Below are positions 21,421-34,805 of a stretch of DNA of 64,000 nt, one piece after another. Each line of letters begins with the position of its first letter. Position 1 is the first letter of the stretch. Where the stretch lies: assembly GCA_038502055.1 (NCBI GenBank), contig JAXRKN010000011.1:62001-126000 (forward strand), read 5' to 3'. A model generated the notes under the pieces. The model was not told where the DNA came from, did no database searches, and saw only the letters and a list, made by a program, of their open reading frames with translations. This stretch comes from Tanytarsus gracilentus (lineage: Eukaryota; Arthropoda; Insecta; Diptera; Chironomidae). The position numbers and the translations under genes were made by a program.

Positions 21421-23486
21421 TTAATCACCAAATTTCTTCGGTTTTTTAATTTTTCTTTTTGGCATTTTCTTTTTTGTCTTAATAGCTACAATTGGCTTCT
21501 TTACTATCGCTGGTCTTTGAGGGAGTTTGTAGGTTGTCGCTCGTTTTTTGTAGCCAAATGAAATTGGGAAACAGCATGGTGCTATTTTGAGATTCAAGTG
21601 AATGTAAGTTGGAAACTTTTCGTCAATTGACATCCACTTGCGAGTGAATGTTGAGTTAATTTTGATATCTTCAGATGTGATGATTGTTTTGCCTAAATTC
21701 GTTTCCTTGTAGATGTGAAGAGTGCCAATTTTTGCTTGAACTAAATAATTTCCATGCGGCAGATTTTTGAAGGTATTTAGAGTGTTGTAGAGAAGTTCCA
21801 GCGCGTCAAGTGGATTGAATTCATAAATTTCTTTTAAATCTTTTTCGATTTCTTCGAGAGTAATTTGTGTGATTGATAGAATTTGAAGAGTCTTTGCATC
21901 TACCCTGTATCTGAGTGTAATTGAGTTTTGTGAAAGCTTTTGAGTTATCCACTCTTTTAGAAGCTCTTCTTTGGTCATTTTTTCAGCACCAAATTTTGTT
22001 TGAAACTCAATTTTAAAAGAGATGTTAACCGCGGTGTCTTCGTCAAGATAGAAAACTTCTCGTTGAATGCTCAACATCAATTCTTGTTTATTCTTTTTAA
22101 TTTTGCATTTCGATGTACTTGTGTTATATCCACCTTTAGATTTATATTGTGTGTAAACTTTCATCATGAGTTCGTCAGTTTTTCTTGCTCTAAAATTTTC
22201 AGCGTCCTCAATCACAAAATTTTGTTCTTGACAACTTTGAAGTACTTGAAGGAGTGGATTTTGAGCTACTTTTGCGATTGATTGATTTTTTTTGTCATTT
22301 AAATCTTGTTGAAGTTTTTGATCAATATTATGCCACTCAATATTTGTCGTAAATATTTTTCTCACTGCCACTTCTAAAGCTTCAACGGAATTCACCAATT
22401 TCGAAGGAACAACTTCATTGCTTAAAAATTTAGTTCCATTTTCGGTATTTTCAAAAGTAATTGAAAACTCATCTCCATCAACGAAAAGCTTTTTCAGCAC
22501 ATCTAAAGAAATTTTTACGTCACTTTCATTCGAGTCGTCGATCAATTTCTTTTGCTGTTCGTATAGATTCAATCTCTCTATTGAATAGCGATGAATTGGT
22601 GGAAAGAAGTCCTTTGGAACATTGTAAAAATGCTTTAAAAATTCTTGAGAGTCCTCGACGTCAAGCTCCAAGCTCATCTCCGCTGTTTTATTCCATGTCT
22701 TTTGCCTCAATAGCATCGTAATTACTTGGAACTTCCACTCACTTAAATCGCCCTCAAGTTGATTCCATCGTTTTAGCAGAAAATTCTTTATATCATTACT
22801 AATGAGATTATTCAATTCTGCGATGTGACGGTGGTAGTGAATTTCCGCACATTTGTTGAAATGAGTCATTTCCTTTTTCCATTTTTCTTTCACATCAGCA
22901 CTCGGTTCTTTGAAATTTCCGATCTGAAGTGCCTTTTGTATTTTAGCAATTCTCTTATTGTGTTTTGAATTCTTCACTAATGAACGAATAATGCTAAGCT
23001 GTTCATTCTGATTGAGCTCAGACGAATAACCATAATTTTTGACTTGCTCACTAGCTGACTTGAGAATGTTTGTCGTTCTTGTTCTTGGATCTTTGAGTTC
23101 AGCTTTTAATCCATGTTTATCAAAGGTGTTGGCTGCAATCTCTTGAGGTGTCTTAAACAGTCGATACTCGTTGGCTTTCGGAAGCACACATAAATGAACT
23201 TCGTTGAGCGTTCGATTGAGTGGATCTCGATCTGATATTGTTTCAAAGCTAAATACTCTTTGATCCTGCTTTTTCTCTTCCTCATATTTCTCCCATCCCC
23301 TTAAATTGATTAAAAAGTTATATTTTATAAGATTTGAAACAAAAACAAAATAAATAAATAAGTTTCCTCTTTTTAGCATTTAAATTCTTAAAGTCAAGCG
23401 TGAATAATATCTTTTTACATTAATTAGACCACTTATCTATCGATTAAAATTCCAACTCACCAATTTAACTTCTTAAATTCCTCCAT
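21421..23486 (-). CDS. 634-aa basic-tailed protein, possible ICE2/NARG2-like
   Basis: Two minus-strand exons: 23461-23486 (MEEFKKLN plus part of a Trp codon) and 21421-23299, joined by a phase-2 intron, giving MEEFKKLNWGWEKYEEEKK. The first ORF-level Met in intron sequence (at 23379) is an artefact. The middle is helical and charged. The last 200 residues form a distinct region: KIEFQTKFGAEKMTKEELLK, ITLRYRVDAKTLQILSITQI, LLYNTLNTFKNLPHGNYLVQ and WMSIDEKFPTYIHLNL. That order of elements reminds me of the C-terminal domain of little elongation complex subunit 2 (ICE2/NARG2), needed for snRNA transcription. This is a recollection of the pattern, not a search result. The end is highly basic (KKKMPKRKIKKPKKFGD), suiting a nuclear protein. 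Confidence 0.7.
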
Positions 23487-23992
23487 AAGTTCATAAATTA
23501 ATTTAAAAATTTCAATGTTTACAAATTTTTGTTCTCCCAGCAAAATCAAAACAATTGAAAGCTTTCAACTTTTAAATCTCACTAAAAAGCAAAACTTTAT
23601 TAGCTCAAACGGCGCATACTCACTTGTGTATTATAAGAACTGCTTTTGTGTTAGTGCTACTGCGCGATTAAGTGAAAAAATTGAAAATTTTCATTCTTGT
23701 CAGAAAATTTAATATCTTTGCATTTCCTCTCGATAATTTGCGATTTAACCAGTCCTTGACGAAAATTAATTGGTGTGGAAAGTGATGAGAAGTGGAGGAT
23801 TGCTCGAAAATCAAGTGGAAAGTCAATAATTTGTCATTCTATGTGAAATCGATAAAATTGTTAAAGGAAAAAATTTTCACGTAAAAAAGAGAGCAACCTC
23901 TGAAGTGTCAGAATCAAGTAACTAAAGAATAATTTTTAGCAAAAGAAGCTTGTGACTTTAGTTTAAGTGCAGCATAAACTTAAAATTTCAAT
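23487..23992. other. Divergent promoter region of the 634-aa gene and Sap47
   Basis: About 500 bp separate the two divergent start codons. A purine-rich Sap47 5' UTR seems to occupy the right end (about 23760-23992). A 65-codon plus-strand frame at 23515-23712 has no recognised similarity and is not called. Confidence 0.4.
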
Positions 23993-26900
23993 ATGTTCTC
24001 TGGATTAACAAATCAAGTCTCGTCGTTGTTCTCGAAGAACACTGAGGAGCAAGTTCCAACGCCTCCACAGTCAGCAACTGGTGAAGCTGAACCGTTTCCA
24101 TCGACAGAGCCTTCCGTCGCCGTCGAGAATAATAATGCTGAGGGTGGTGAGAAGCAAAGGTATGCGAAAAAGGTGTTTTTAATTTAACCATATTGAATCA
24201 TCTACGTCTACGTCGTCATTGATGTCGCAGAACATCGCACACTGATGTGCTGTGTCAGGATTATTATAATTCACGTCCTTTTCAATCAGCTCTTTCGTAA
24301 ATAATTTTTTTTTTTGGCAAACTCATTGCGATGAAGACTTTTTTTTCTCCCTCAAAGAAGGGGTGCAAAATTTTTTATGATGCTTGAAAAGTTCAAGAGC
24401 TTATCAAAAAGCGAAAAATTTCCATCATGAAGTATTTGCGTAAAATAATCCATGCTGTGGTTTTTTCAATGAGCTCCAATTATATTGAAACACGAACATA
24501 ATTTTTGATTAAAATTTTAATTTTGCTAAGATATTTTAATACATTTTGTGGGTAAAAAATTAACGTAGTAATTAAACAGAAAAAAGTTTTTTTTGTTATC
24601 TCGATTAGTTTTTTTTCTCTTTGGGTTAAAACTTTGAGTTAAAGAATAGTACGCAGTTTCTAATTAAAAAGTTATCCACAATTTAAAGCTCTCAAGAGTT
24701 TGTAAAATTTATACTAAAGAAGCTTTGAAGGGGAGACTTGAGAGAATACAAAGGAAATCCCATGGCTTTTTAATCTTCTCCACTTTCTCATTTTTCAATA
24801 AATCGATACTCCTTAGATGGATGAAATTTCAAAGTTTGCATATTCTTTCATACATCTTACGAGATATATACATAAACTTCAAAGCCATTATGAAAAGTGT
24901 GCGACAATATTGGTAGTCGACATCGATGACGATTTTTCGAGCATTCCCAGCATTTCTTCCGTTCCTGAATCGATATTTTTCTCTTATCGCACGCTCTCCG
25001 CTCACATTCCTTCACTCTTACACATACAGTCCAACAAAAGCATCAGGTGGCATGTTTTCAAATGTAACGGGAAAAGTCTCTGGATGGCTGCCATCGAATC
25101 TTCCTTCGGTCTCAATGCCGACTGTATCAATGCCCCATATGCCAGCGATGCCCTCAATTCCAGGCTTAAGAAAAACTCAGACAACCGATGAGACGGCTGC
25201 TGGTGAATTAGCACCTGAGCAAGCTGTCGAAGCTCAACCATCACAAACGGAAAAGGACGATGACGATCGCTCGAGGTGAGTTTGTCCGTTTAATATTTAT
25301 ATCTTACTTAGAGCTCATTGGTGTACAGTTTTTGTGAAAAAAAGAAAGTTTGTTCGTCATTATCTTACATTGAGATGAACAAACTTTTTTTCCATCCAAG
25401 AGAATGAAATTATACTCTAGTACTTAAGAGGTTGACGATGCCTTTTTTTTCGAAGCTGTAGCATCCTCTAGCTGCTGCGAGTAATATAAGCGTAATATAA
25501 ATATTTTTTCTGTCTTTTCTTTTTTCTTTTCTCTTGTTTTCATTCCTCTTTTCTTTTCTTATCAAAAAAAAAATAAATAAATCAAAAACAAAATGAAAAA
25601 TTATCCTTTCTAACTTTCTCTCTCTCAACATCTCTGTGTGACATCAAAAAAAAATTTTGAAAAAAATCTCGCTCCTCCAAAATCCATTCCTTTTCCTCCT
25701 TCTCTATCTCGACATATAAAAATGTATTGTTTAAAAATAAAATAACTGAAAAATATCATCTGTAATATGAATCCAAACACACACCACCATTATCAGGGAC
25801 TGGTAAGATTATGCTCCTCCTTGTTATCTGTTCCTTCTATATCTCTCTTTTTTTATATTCTCGCTTTTATAACTTTTATCTCTTATGTGTTTATAATTAA
25901 ACAGAAAATGCATTGAGCAAAAATAAATTAATAAATTTGCATTTTTATGACAGAAACGTGAAACTCCCTGAAAGCCATAATTTCCACTCAATTACAAATT
26001 ATTCAATGCATTTTGAACAAAGTTTTTTTTTCGCTCACATCGCTTTCATCTCTCATACTTTTATCACAAAATTTAGCTTTAGTGCTGATCGATAGCATGC
26101 GATTTAACAAATATTTAAAGTTTAAAAAAATTCCAACCGCATGTCCTCACATGGTAAATCTCGGAAAAACTTTCTGCATCTAATTTTCGTAATGAACGGA
26201 ATTTTCAACTTTTCCATTTTGCTCTTCTTTCTTGTACGCGCTCTGTAAGGAAACCTTATTAATGTGCAGGGCAAAAAAGCAAGACTTTATGATTGCTCAC
26301 ACAAACACACAGGAAAGCACAAAAAACATAAAATTAAATTAATTTTCCGACTGCTCTCACTCTCTGTTTTATTTAAAGACTGCAAGATCTTAAAACTTCA
26401 TTATTTTTCCTCAAGACGAAGACAGTATCATGACGCCAATATTAATGAGCTAGAAAACTTTTGCATGTCAATATCCATTTTGAATTTAATTCGTTTCTTT
26501 ATTTTTTCCACACGGAACGCTCGAGATAATTCGATTAATTGAGCAATAATAGAGAAGCAAATTTTCATTCCTTAAGGCACCACTAATTTTCATCCGTCAA
26601 TTTCCATTGTTGCAGTTTAGATGTTTTGCTATTTATTTTAACTCTCATTTGTTTTTCGCACCATATACATTCACCTTCTCTGATAATGGAATTTCATTAT
26701 TTTTTATATCCCTTCTATTCCTCTATTTTATTCAATGACACGGTCAGCTTTTATTTTTTATATCTTTCTCTCTCACACTACCAAGCTTCCGAAAAATATC
26801 AAAATGCATTTTCACATTTTCCGAGACCCTTTTTTTACACCCACATATACCGACATGTACAGCATTATGTGATCCACACGATATTCAGTTTTAGAATGGA

Positions 26901-29900
26901 GCAATTAAATTTCCTCTCACTCTCTCATCTGTGAGGCTTTAAGCCATAAATGTCAGGAATGAGAATTTCATTTTGAGCTTTTTTTTTCATTGCATTGCTG
27001 GCACAATTTTTCTCTCGAATGTTTTGGCTGAGTCATGCAGAAATTAAATATTGCACAATATTTCTTACCTCTCCTTTTTTCCGATAAATACAAATGAGAA
27101 AATTCCTTTGAAACTTTCATCTCGGTAAAAGGCATTAAAGCTATTAAATTTTTCGGATATTTTCTTTTATGTTGCGAACACAAAGCGACATGGTACACAC
27201 ATTCAATTTTCATGCATCGTAAAATGCTAAAAGTTGAAGATCAAGGATCAAAGGACTCGTAAAATGTCAATCCATCAGATACATGCTGCAAAATGACTTT
27301 TTACGAGCAAGAGATTTTTTTCGCACATACGTTCTTTTTTTGAAAATGTCTGACTGGGGTTTAAACAAAATCCCGCAGGATTTAGTGAAGATGAATTTTA
27401 TTAAATTTGCAGACTTTTTTCGTAATTTTTCACGTCGAAAGTTTCAAAGAGATTGAAATACTTTAAGAGATCCTTTAAATCCTCAAATCCCATCCGCAAT
27501 CATGCATGACTCCACAATCGATATCATCAATCCTTTTCTTCACATTTAATATATTTCTCCTTTTCAAAATAAATTCAATTCCGCACTCAAGACTGAATAA
27601 ATAAATTTCGTCTTAATTTATAATAGAAAATTTTCACCTTATTTACATTTTAGTCAGAGAACTTTCACCTTTCTCATGCCTCCCTCAATTTACTTTTCCT
27701 TTCACTTCTATATTAAGAGTATATATCAAGAGTTATGTGTGTGTAATTAATTATTTAAAACAGTTTCTTCGAGAGAGAGAGAAGAGAAGTTTGTTCGTTA
27801 ATTGACACAAAAAAACCTGACGTCAGTGACGAGCAAAGTTCTTTCTCTCTCTCTCATCAAGCCTCCCTTCATTAGAAGGGTCACAATATTTTAGCAAGAA
27901 AAAAAAGCTTAAATGTGCTGCACACGCACTTTTTCTAAATAATTAATTTCTGCATTTTCTCTTTCTTAGCGCTACTGGTGGTGCAGACTCGCGAACAGTA
28001 TCGGAGAAGGGATCGCCAACTGAGGAGGCAGCCGGCGCTGTTGGAAACGGTACGTGTTAGTAATAAATAATTGGAATTAATGAAAATTTTCTTACCACGT
28101 TCTATGTATGTGCGTCTTATGCTGCATTCAAATGATGAATTAAAAATTTACATTTCTCTTCCTTGCGCCTGTCGTCTTGATTAATGATTACATTTTCATT
28201 CCCATACACAGTAACGCATAAGGTGACTGCCGGTGCAAAGGCGTTCGGATCATTCTTTTCGGGTGTCGTTAATAAGGCAGGAGACTTAGGTGGAAAACTT
28301 AAGGATACCGTTAAGCATAATGTGAGTGACTTTCTTACCTTATCATGTTTCTTTGTTGAGGTTTTCTAATTAAAATCTCTCTTGTTTGCGTAGCCTATTC
28401 TCGGTGAGTTCAGTAAGGAGCAAGAAGCATTTATTAAGGATCAATCAGGCAAGAATACGGAACCGGGTGTTTGTCCATGGGTCGGTCATAAGCATGAAGA
28501 AAAAATTAGAGATGAAGTTCTCAGTTTATCATCTGTAAGTTAATTTCTAATTTTTGATTAAAGTAATTTTAAAATTTTATAAACTATAGGATCGTCGAAA
28601 CTTTGTTCGCGCTCCACCAGCTGGTGGAGACTTTGAATACAACTATGATGCTTCTTATCCCGTAGCAGTCGCTCTCATGGTCGAAGATCCAGCACTAGAA
28701 AAAATGCGCTTTGATCTCGTACCAAAAATGTGAGTTTTATCCATGAGATGTTTTTTATGATCAATAAATCACAATTAATTAATGTTACAGAATCACGGAA
28801 GAAAACTTTTGGCGGAATTACTTCTATCGTGTTTCACTTATCGTACAAGCTGGAGATTTAGGGACACTCGGAACGAACGACGCGTTCGGAAAGCATGAAG
28901 AAGATGACGGTAATGTCTAAAAAATTATATATTAAAAGATAATAATGGTGATTGGTTACAATCTCGGCTTTGGGGATGTATAAGAAGCATATTTTGAAAG
29001 TAACTCTCTCTCATATACTCATAACAAGCGATCTATCATTTCACTTTTTTTTCTGTGTGTATGTCCTTTGTAATTTGATTTATGGGTTTTTTGGTTCAGT
29101 CAGCCAACGGTTGGAATTTATTTTTTATGATTTCCTTTATGATTTTATCTTTATATTTTGTTTTGTTTAGCATCAACCACCCCTATTACCTCAAAAGACA
29201 AAAAGTCCTCGAATGATGATAAATTTAAAGCAAATGATGAAAAGCTTGCGACAGAAGTTCAAGAGACGATGACGAGATTAGAAGTGACGAATGATGCTAA
29301 AAAAGATGGATCTGAAGCGACGAAAAAGACGTCAACTAGTGGTGCTGGAGGTGGTAAGGCAGTAACTTGAAAAAAAAATACTTTCTAAAACATCTGTGGC
29401 GGATGAACGAATGAGCAATTTAATTTTATTGCGCGTTTTTGATTTTATTTTTATCACTCGTATTTCCGTTCAAAGGATAACCTTTTTTTATATTTAATTT
29501 TCGAACTTAAGCATCCCTTTTTCACTTTATTTCCTCTCCTTCTCTCGACCCGTTGGCTGCACAAGTGTTTGTATGAGAGAGACACAATTTTATTTTTCGG
29601 GTCATGGCTCTTTTGGGGAAGCCAAAAAAATTCTCGATATCCACTCACGAATTCAATTTATCATGTGAAGGAGGAGAGCATAAATATTGATGTGTTGCGT
29701 CTGAAAATAGTTCCAACAAAAAAAAGGGATGGGATGGGAAAAATGTCATCTCGATATTGCATAATTTGTAGTTTACTGAACATGAAAAATATGCAGAAAC
29801 TATTTTTATTTTTATGAGTTTGTAATCGACCAGCAGGATGTTCACATAATGGAATTCATTTAACTTGTTTAACTTGATGGTCTTTTGAATATATGAAAAT

Positions 29901-32900
29901 TTAGCAACAAATTTATAAATTAGCGACTTTAATTTTATAATTGTGAAACAACTTTCTTAATGGCCATTAATGGTTCGAAAAAAATAAAGGTTGCGGTAAA
30001 ATCACGCAATCCGCATTATGAGGAAAAGTTTTGTATTTTCTTCTTAATACTTTCATCATCCTTAGGATCATTGCATATCGAATAAATAACTTTTAATCTT
30101 ATTTGTCTGAAAATGTCTCAATTTATTCTTTTTCTTTTTCTCTCTCTAATTTCATGCTGAACTACAATAAAATTTGCACGTAAACGTGTGTGCATATGGA
30201 TTTACGATATGCAGCCTAAACCTAAAGTGTCGTAAAGTTCATTTAAATTACTTATTTCGTACATAAGATATAAAAAAAAGTCTTCTAAGGAGAATGATAA
30301 AAATAAATAATACACAAAATAACACTCACATATATAGCATAAAAATGAGATGAAAATTTGAATATCATAAAAAAGGTATCTTTCGCGTGTCATTGAAATT
30401 GAAAAGATGGAAATGTAAAGGATTTCAGTATTGTGTGAGATAGTGCGTGAGGTGGTAAAGTGATGGCTTCAGAAAATCAATTTTATTAAATAAATGAAAA
30501 TTTTTCATGTCTTTAAATTCCAAAAATACCAAATAAAAAAATCCTCCATAAAAAAATATCTACAAGACTATCGAATTAGATGATTTGGTACACAGAGAAA
30601 AAAATGAAAACACCCGCGTGGGAGTTGTATAAACCAAATCTCATCCCTCATTCCATTTATTTATATTTTCTTTTCAAATTTTTCATCAGAGAGACACAAG
30701 AAGCACACAATCTGTACGTGTGGGCGTTGGAAAGCAAACTTCCGTGCCTCAAAATTCATTATCTCGTTTTATCTCTAATCACTTTATGGCCTAAATGCCA
30801 TATGCCATGAGCGAGAGACTAACAAAGTTATATTTACAATCCAGACAAACCATAGCAAGAAAAGTTTGTTGCTTCTATGATTATTAAAAGTTGTAATCAT
30901 CGATGCGAGCAATTAACGATGAATCAGGATGAGAAAGGGAAAATCTAATTTCAAATAAATGATGCGAGGAGAAAGAAAAATTTTTACTCAACACGCCTAA
31001 TCGTATTATTAAGCTTGATAAGCTCTCTATATCATATTAACTATCTCTCTCTCTCGACTTTCCGTGTTCGTTTTTAATGAGGAAGAAATATATCTAAATA
31101 AAAAAATTAATATATATTATACAAGATACAATTTATGATTCGTTGTCTTCTTATATCGAGCAAAAAAATATGAATATACACTCGATTCGTTTCTCATTAC
31201 CCCACTCTCTCTCTATCCTTACAAAATAATGTATGTATGCATCACAAACAATAAATTGAGTAATATTGATGAAGGGAGAAAAATTAATTTGTCTCATGGG
31301 AGGAATTAAAATATCTTTTGTGTTTGCAATTTATCGTGATAGATGCGAACAAGTCGGAAATTACTGACAACAATGTTTTGTCTTTGAAAATTGTTGAGGG
31401 AAACATTTTAAAATTGATTTAAAAAGATTTTCGAGATTTATAAAAAAAACACATTCGATGATGAGAGCGACAGAAATACATTTTAAAAACCTCACAAACT
31501 TGTCAAGGGATCTATCACATTTTACCTCGAGCAAACCTCCTCCTGTTCGGGATATTCAGAAAATATCAGCAATTAAATTACAAAACTTGTGCAGCTCTCT
31601 CGATATAAAATATTTCATAATTGAACTTTTTCACCGACCCTCCCTGGATATTTATCTATTAAAAAATTTATTGATGAGAGGGTTTTTAAACACACCAACA
31701 CAACACTTTAAAGTACCTATTTATAATAACTAATTAATTAATTATCAAATTACTCGCTATAGAAAAAAAAGTTCAATGAATTTTGAGTTTTTAATTGATG
31801 TTTAATGACAGTGGTTCAAAACAAAATATTTGTTAATTAAACTATATTACAATTTTATTAAAAAAATATGGGAGGAGTTTTTTAAAAAAAGTTTGTTGCC
31901 AGCCGACAACGATTGTGCTTTAAAGAATTCCTCCCTCAAATTCGCTTGCAATCAATTTTACCACAAAAGCCAATATAAATGTGTTGTTGAAAGAGTCAGA
32001 AGGTTATCGAATTACTCGTTATCTCTTTTTTTTCTGTTCACCTCATAAAATTTGCCTCCTCACAGCGAGCACTTCGGTAATAATCGAGGTAAAAGCATCC
32101 TCGTTGTGAATGGAAAATTAATGAATGAACATGCTTCACTTTTCCTCATTGAAACTTTTCTTCAATCGCTCGCAATCTCAAGCCATCTCCATAACTCATT
32201 TCGCTCAATATACAAAGTTTAATAAATTATCATTGGCACTAATACATTGATGAGATGATAATCATAAAGGCGAAGAAATAAATATTGAATAATAACGTGA
32301 TACAGAAGATAGCAATAAAATGTTATGTTTTGCAACTATTTTCCTTTTTTTCCCGTTCGCCCACTACAGTTCCTTTGTTGAAAAATGATTAATAGCAAAA
32401 TATGATAACGCCAATATATTTAAAACTTGTTTGTTGTTGCTCATTGAAATTCATTCTCATTGAAGTTAAAATTTTTGCATTGAAAGTCATTATGGAAAAA
32501 TTAACAAACGGAAAAGTTTAGGGAAAATCATTCTTAGATAAAAAAAAACTATTAAAACTATAAAAAAAAATTAAAATTGTAATGTTAAAATTATTTGAAG
32601 TGAGTTATGAACTCAACTTTTCATTTTATTTGAATTCCATCACCCACCTATTAGCGAATAAAATTTAATTGAAAAGTTATCTCACTCTTTGACTTGATAG
32701 AATGATGGATGAAGAACATCCAACAGCGATGAAAGTACATGTCAAAAAATAAAAGAGAGATAATTACTTAATTGTACCTATATTTACCTTATAAACTTTA
32801 TTATGTCAAATCCACTTATAGTCTCCAATTAATGACGGAGGTCTCTTAACTAGAGAGGGAATAAAAAAAAATCCTTTTTGCGATTAAGTGTTGAGCAATG

Positions 32901-34571
32901 TGCTTGACATAAGTTTTTACATACATAAAAATGAGCTCTCGAATTTTTCATATTTCTCGTTCACAATCAGCCTAACTGTCGCATGCGAGAGTTTTTATTG
33001 TAAGGAATTAAAAAAGAAAAGAAATTCCCTTCATGAGCTTTCAACACGATCGTTAAAGTGAATGAGAAATGTGTGAGACTGTCAACTGCCGAAGAAACTT
33101 TTTTCCTCATTTTCGAGCTCAAAACGGTTCATTAGAATTTTAATTACCTATGCGTGGCTTCTCAGCACACAACACAAAAGCATCAAAAAGGATTTTTGAT
33201 TTAAAAATAAATAAATTTTTGTAAATACTAAAATTAAAATATGTAAGAGTTATATACACATTTAATGGGAGTTTCATGAAAATTTACATTGTAAGCCCAT
33301 AAAAAAAAGAAAGAATGAAAAATTCACAAAAATCTCACACATAAATTTTATCATATTTTTTTTCTGTTGGAAATATTAGAGAATTTTCTCCATCTCTCAC
33401 TGTAACCTTTATATTCTCACGCATATGAAATGAAAATTTTATGGTAAATTATATACACACACAGCATATATATACACACATATAGGGAGGTAACAACAGA
33501 AAATTAATTCTAATTTATAGAAAAGAAGAAAAATATTTAAATTGAAAACTTTAAAAAGATTTCAAAGTATTTATTCATCTTATCGAGAAAGAAGAGACGA
33601 AGAAAAATCAAAAAATTATGCTAATTAAAGATAAAAAAAAGTTTTAACAGAAAAAAAAAGTTCATTCCTACATATTTATGTTTAGCTTGAGAGAAGACGT
33701 TTCAATTAATCAATTGCGAGATATTGAAAGTTAAAGAAAAAAATTCTTATCTCGCGCAAAAATATCTTTCAACATTCCTTCTGCTAAACTTTGTTGCGTG
33801 ATGTCGATGTTAAAGTATAAATTGTATTTTATTGCTGATGAAATATTCACACATAAATTTATTCCTTAAAGCTGTGGGCGTGCGAAAAGGTGAAGGGAAT
33901 TAATTAGAGAAAAAAATTTATTTCTGCCTTTTTCACACAGCCTCACTTTGTCTAAGCTCATCGTTGTCGTCTATCCTCCACTCACACTCCCCACCTCCAT
34001 CATTATATATTCTATCGCAATCAGTATACATTTTTAATTTCTAATCGTCTGTTCTGATGAAGATACTATAAGAGGAAAAACTGTTGTTTATAAGATGAAA
34101 AAAAAAGAGAATTAACAAAAGAATGTTTTGGATCTCTCTAGAACAATTGATGGACAAATAAGGAATGCTGAAAAATTAACAATTCCATAAATGATGAGAG
34201 AAAAATAAAGTGAAAAAGAAAAATTATAGAGCAAAAAAAAATAAATTTCGAGTCGTTGAGTTTTTTGAACTTTAAAAATTAGAACTCATTTTTTAAATTA
34301 TAATTTAATTAAATTTTTTTTATTAATTGTTGCTTTCTGAATGAATGCGATTGGCTGTAAACTTCAATAAATATAGCAATGGTGACATTTTTCCGCGTAA
34401 TTAATGCTTTAAAAAAATTCAGACAGCAACAAATAATTTTTTTCAGAGCTTTTTTTATAAAACACAAATTTTATTTCAGACGAAGAAGAGTGGGAGAAGA
34501 ACCTAGCAGCGGAAGATTTTGAGGTTGTTGACGATGAAAATGCAGACTCGGATCTTGATGATCTTAAATAA
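23993..34571 (+). CDS. Sap47: Synapse-associated protein of 47 kDa (SAP47/SYAP1, BSD domain)
   Basis: Nine exons: 23993-24159, 25030-25275, 27970-28049, 28212-28321, 28394-28534, 28590-28729, 28791-28909, 29171-29353 and 34480-34571, all in phase, giving 425 aa. The start is MFSGLTNQVSSLFSKNTEEQ. SPTKASGGMFSNVTGKVSGW and KVTAGAKAFGSFFSGVVNKA form the conserved N-terminal half. The BSD domain runs from about LRDEV-like EKIRDEVLSLSSDRRNFVRA to ITEENFWRNYFYRVSLI, with the expected Phe-Trp pair. The acidic C-terminus is DEEEWEKNLAAEDFEVVDDE. In flies SAP47 is a presynaptic vesicle-associated protein acting in plasticity; the vertebrate SYAP1 is linked to Akt signalling. The exon 29171-29353 is 183 nt, keeps phase and may be skipped. 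Introns of 2.7 and 5.1 kb are long for this window. Confidence 0.92.
25276..27969 (+). other. Sap47 intron, 2.7 kb
   Basis: No supported gene on either strand; open frames are short and low in complexity. It is rich in CT/GA tracts. Near the 3' end is a CRE palindrome flanked by GA and CT tracts (27771-27855), listed separately. The intron could hold an internal promoter or enhancer. Confidence 0.5.
27771..27855. promoter_or_regulatory. CRE palindrome between inverted GA/CT tracts
   Basis: GAGAGAGAGAGAAGAGAAG at 27771-27789 and CTTTCTCTCTCTCTC at 27841-27855 are complementary tracts. Between them, at 27818-27825, lies the full cAMP-response palindrome TGACGTCA. GA repeats are binding sites for GAGA factor. 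The block is 115 bp upstream of Sap47 exon 3. Function is inferred from motif content only. Confidence 0.4.
29171..29370 (+). other. Sap47 cassette exon with read-through alternative end
   Basis: Spliced at a GTAAGG donor (29354) this 183-nt exon (61 codons, phase 1 on both sides) joins 34480. If the donor is ignored, the frame runs to a stop at 29368-29370, giving a different C-terminus (GKAVT) without the acidic DEEEWEKNL tail. The encoded segment is Lys/Asp/Thr/Ser-rich (ITSKDKKSSNDDKFKAND) and probably disordered. Confidence 0.6.
29371..34479 (+). other. Sap47 last intron, 5.1 kb
   Basis: The longest intron in the window. I see no gene on either strand; frames are short. It has several TCTCTCTC tracts (about 31045, 31205) and a short dinucleotide region of TATATACACACA type (about 33450-33483). 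Its length and pyrimidine-rich tracts could reflect neuronal splicing or enhancer control, but nothing is decisive. Confidence 0.45.
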
Positions 34572-34805
34572 AAAAGCACAATTCCAGTGGTGAACATTCC
34601 ATTAAATTTACTTAAAATACTTTTAAATAAAAACTTATGGCTATTATAAACCATATAACTTGCTGTATGTTTAACATGATATTCTCAGCTGTTACTTCAA
34701 CTGTGCGTTACTTTTAATTATTAATAAGGCAATAAAAGACCTCAAAAAAATTAAATTTTTATAATCTTTTTTTTATATCGATTTTTGAGTTTTACAATAA
34801 AAGTT

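Noticed and set aside
24817..25191. 124-codon plus-strand frame before and across Sap47 exon 2
   Set aside because: It crosses the splice acceptor in a different frame from the conserved SPTKASGGMFSN reading, so it is intron plus shadow.
26264..26934. Several 90-100 codon frames in the Sap47 intron
   Set aside because: Low-complexity, Phe/Ser/His-rich AT-biased translation with no splice context or recognisable domain.
33430..33490. TATATA/CACACA stretch as microsatellite or TATA promoter
   Set aside because: Short, imperfect and deep inside a Sap47 intron; recorded as simple sequence only.
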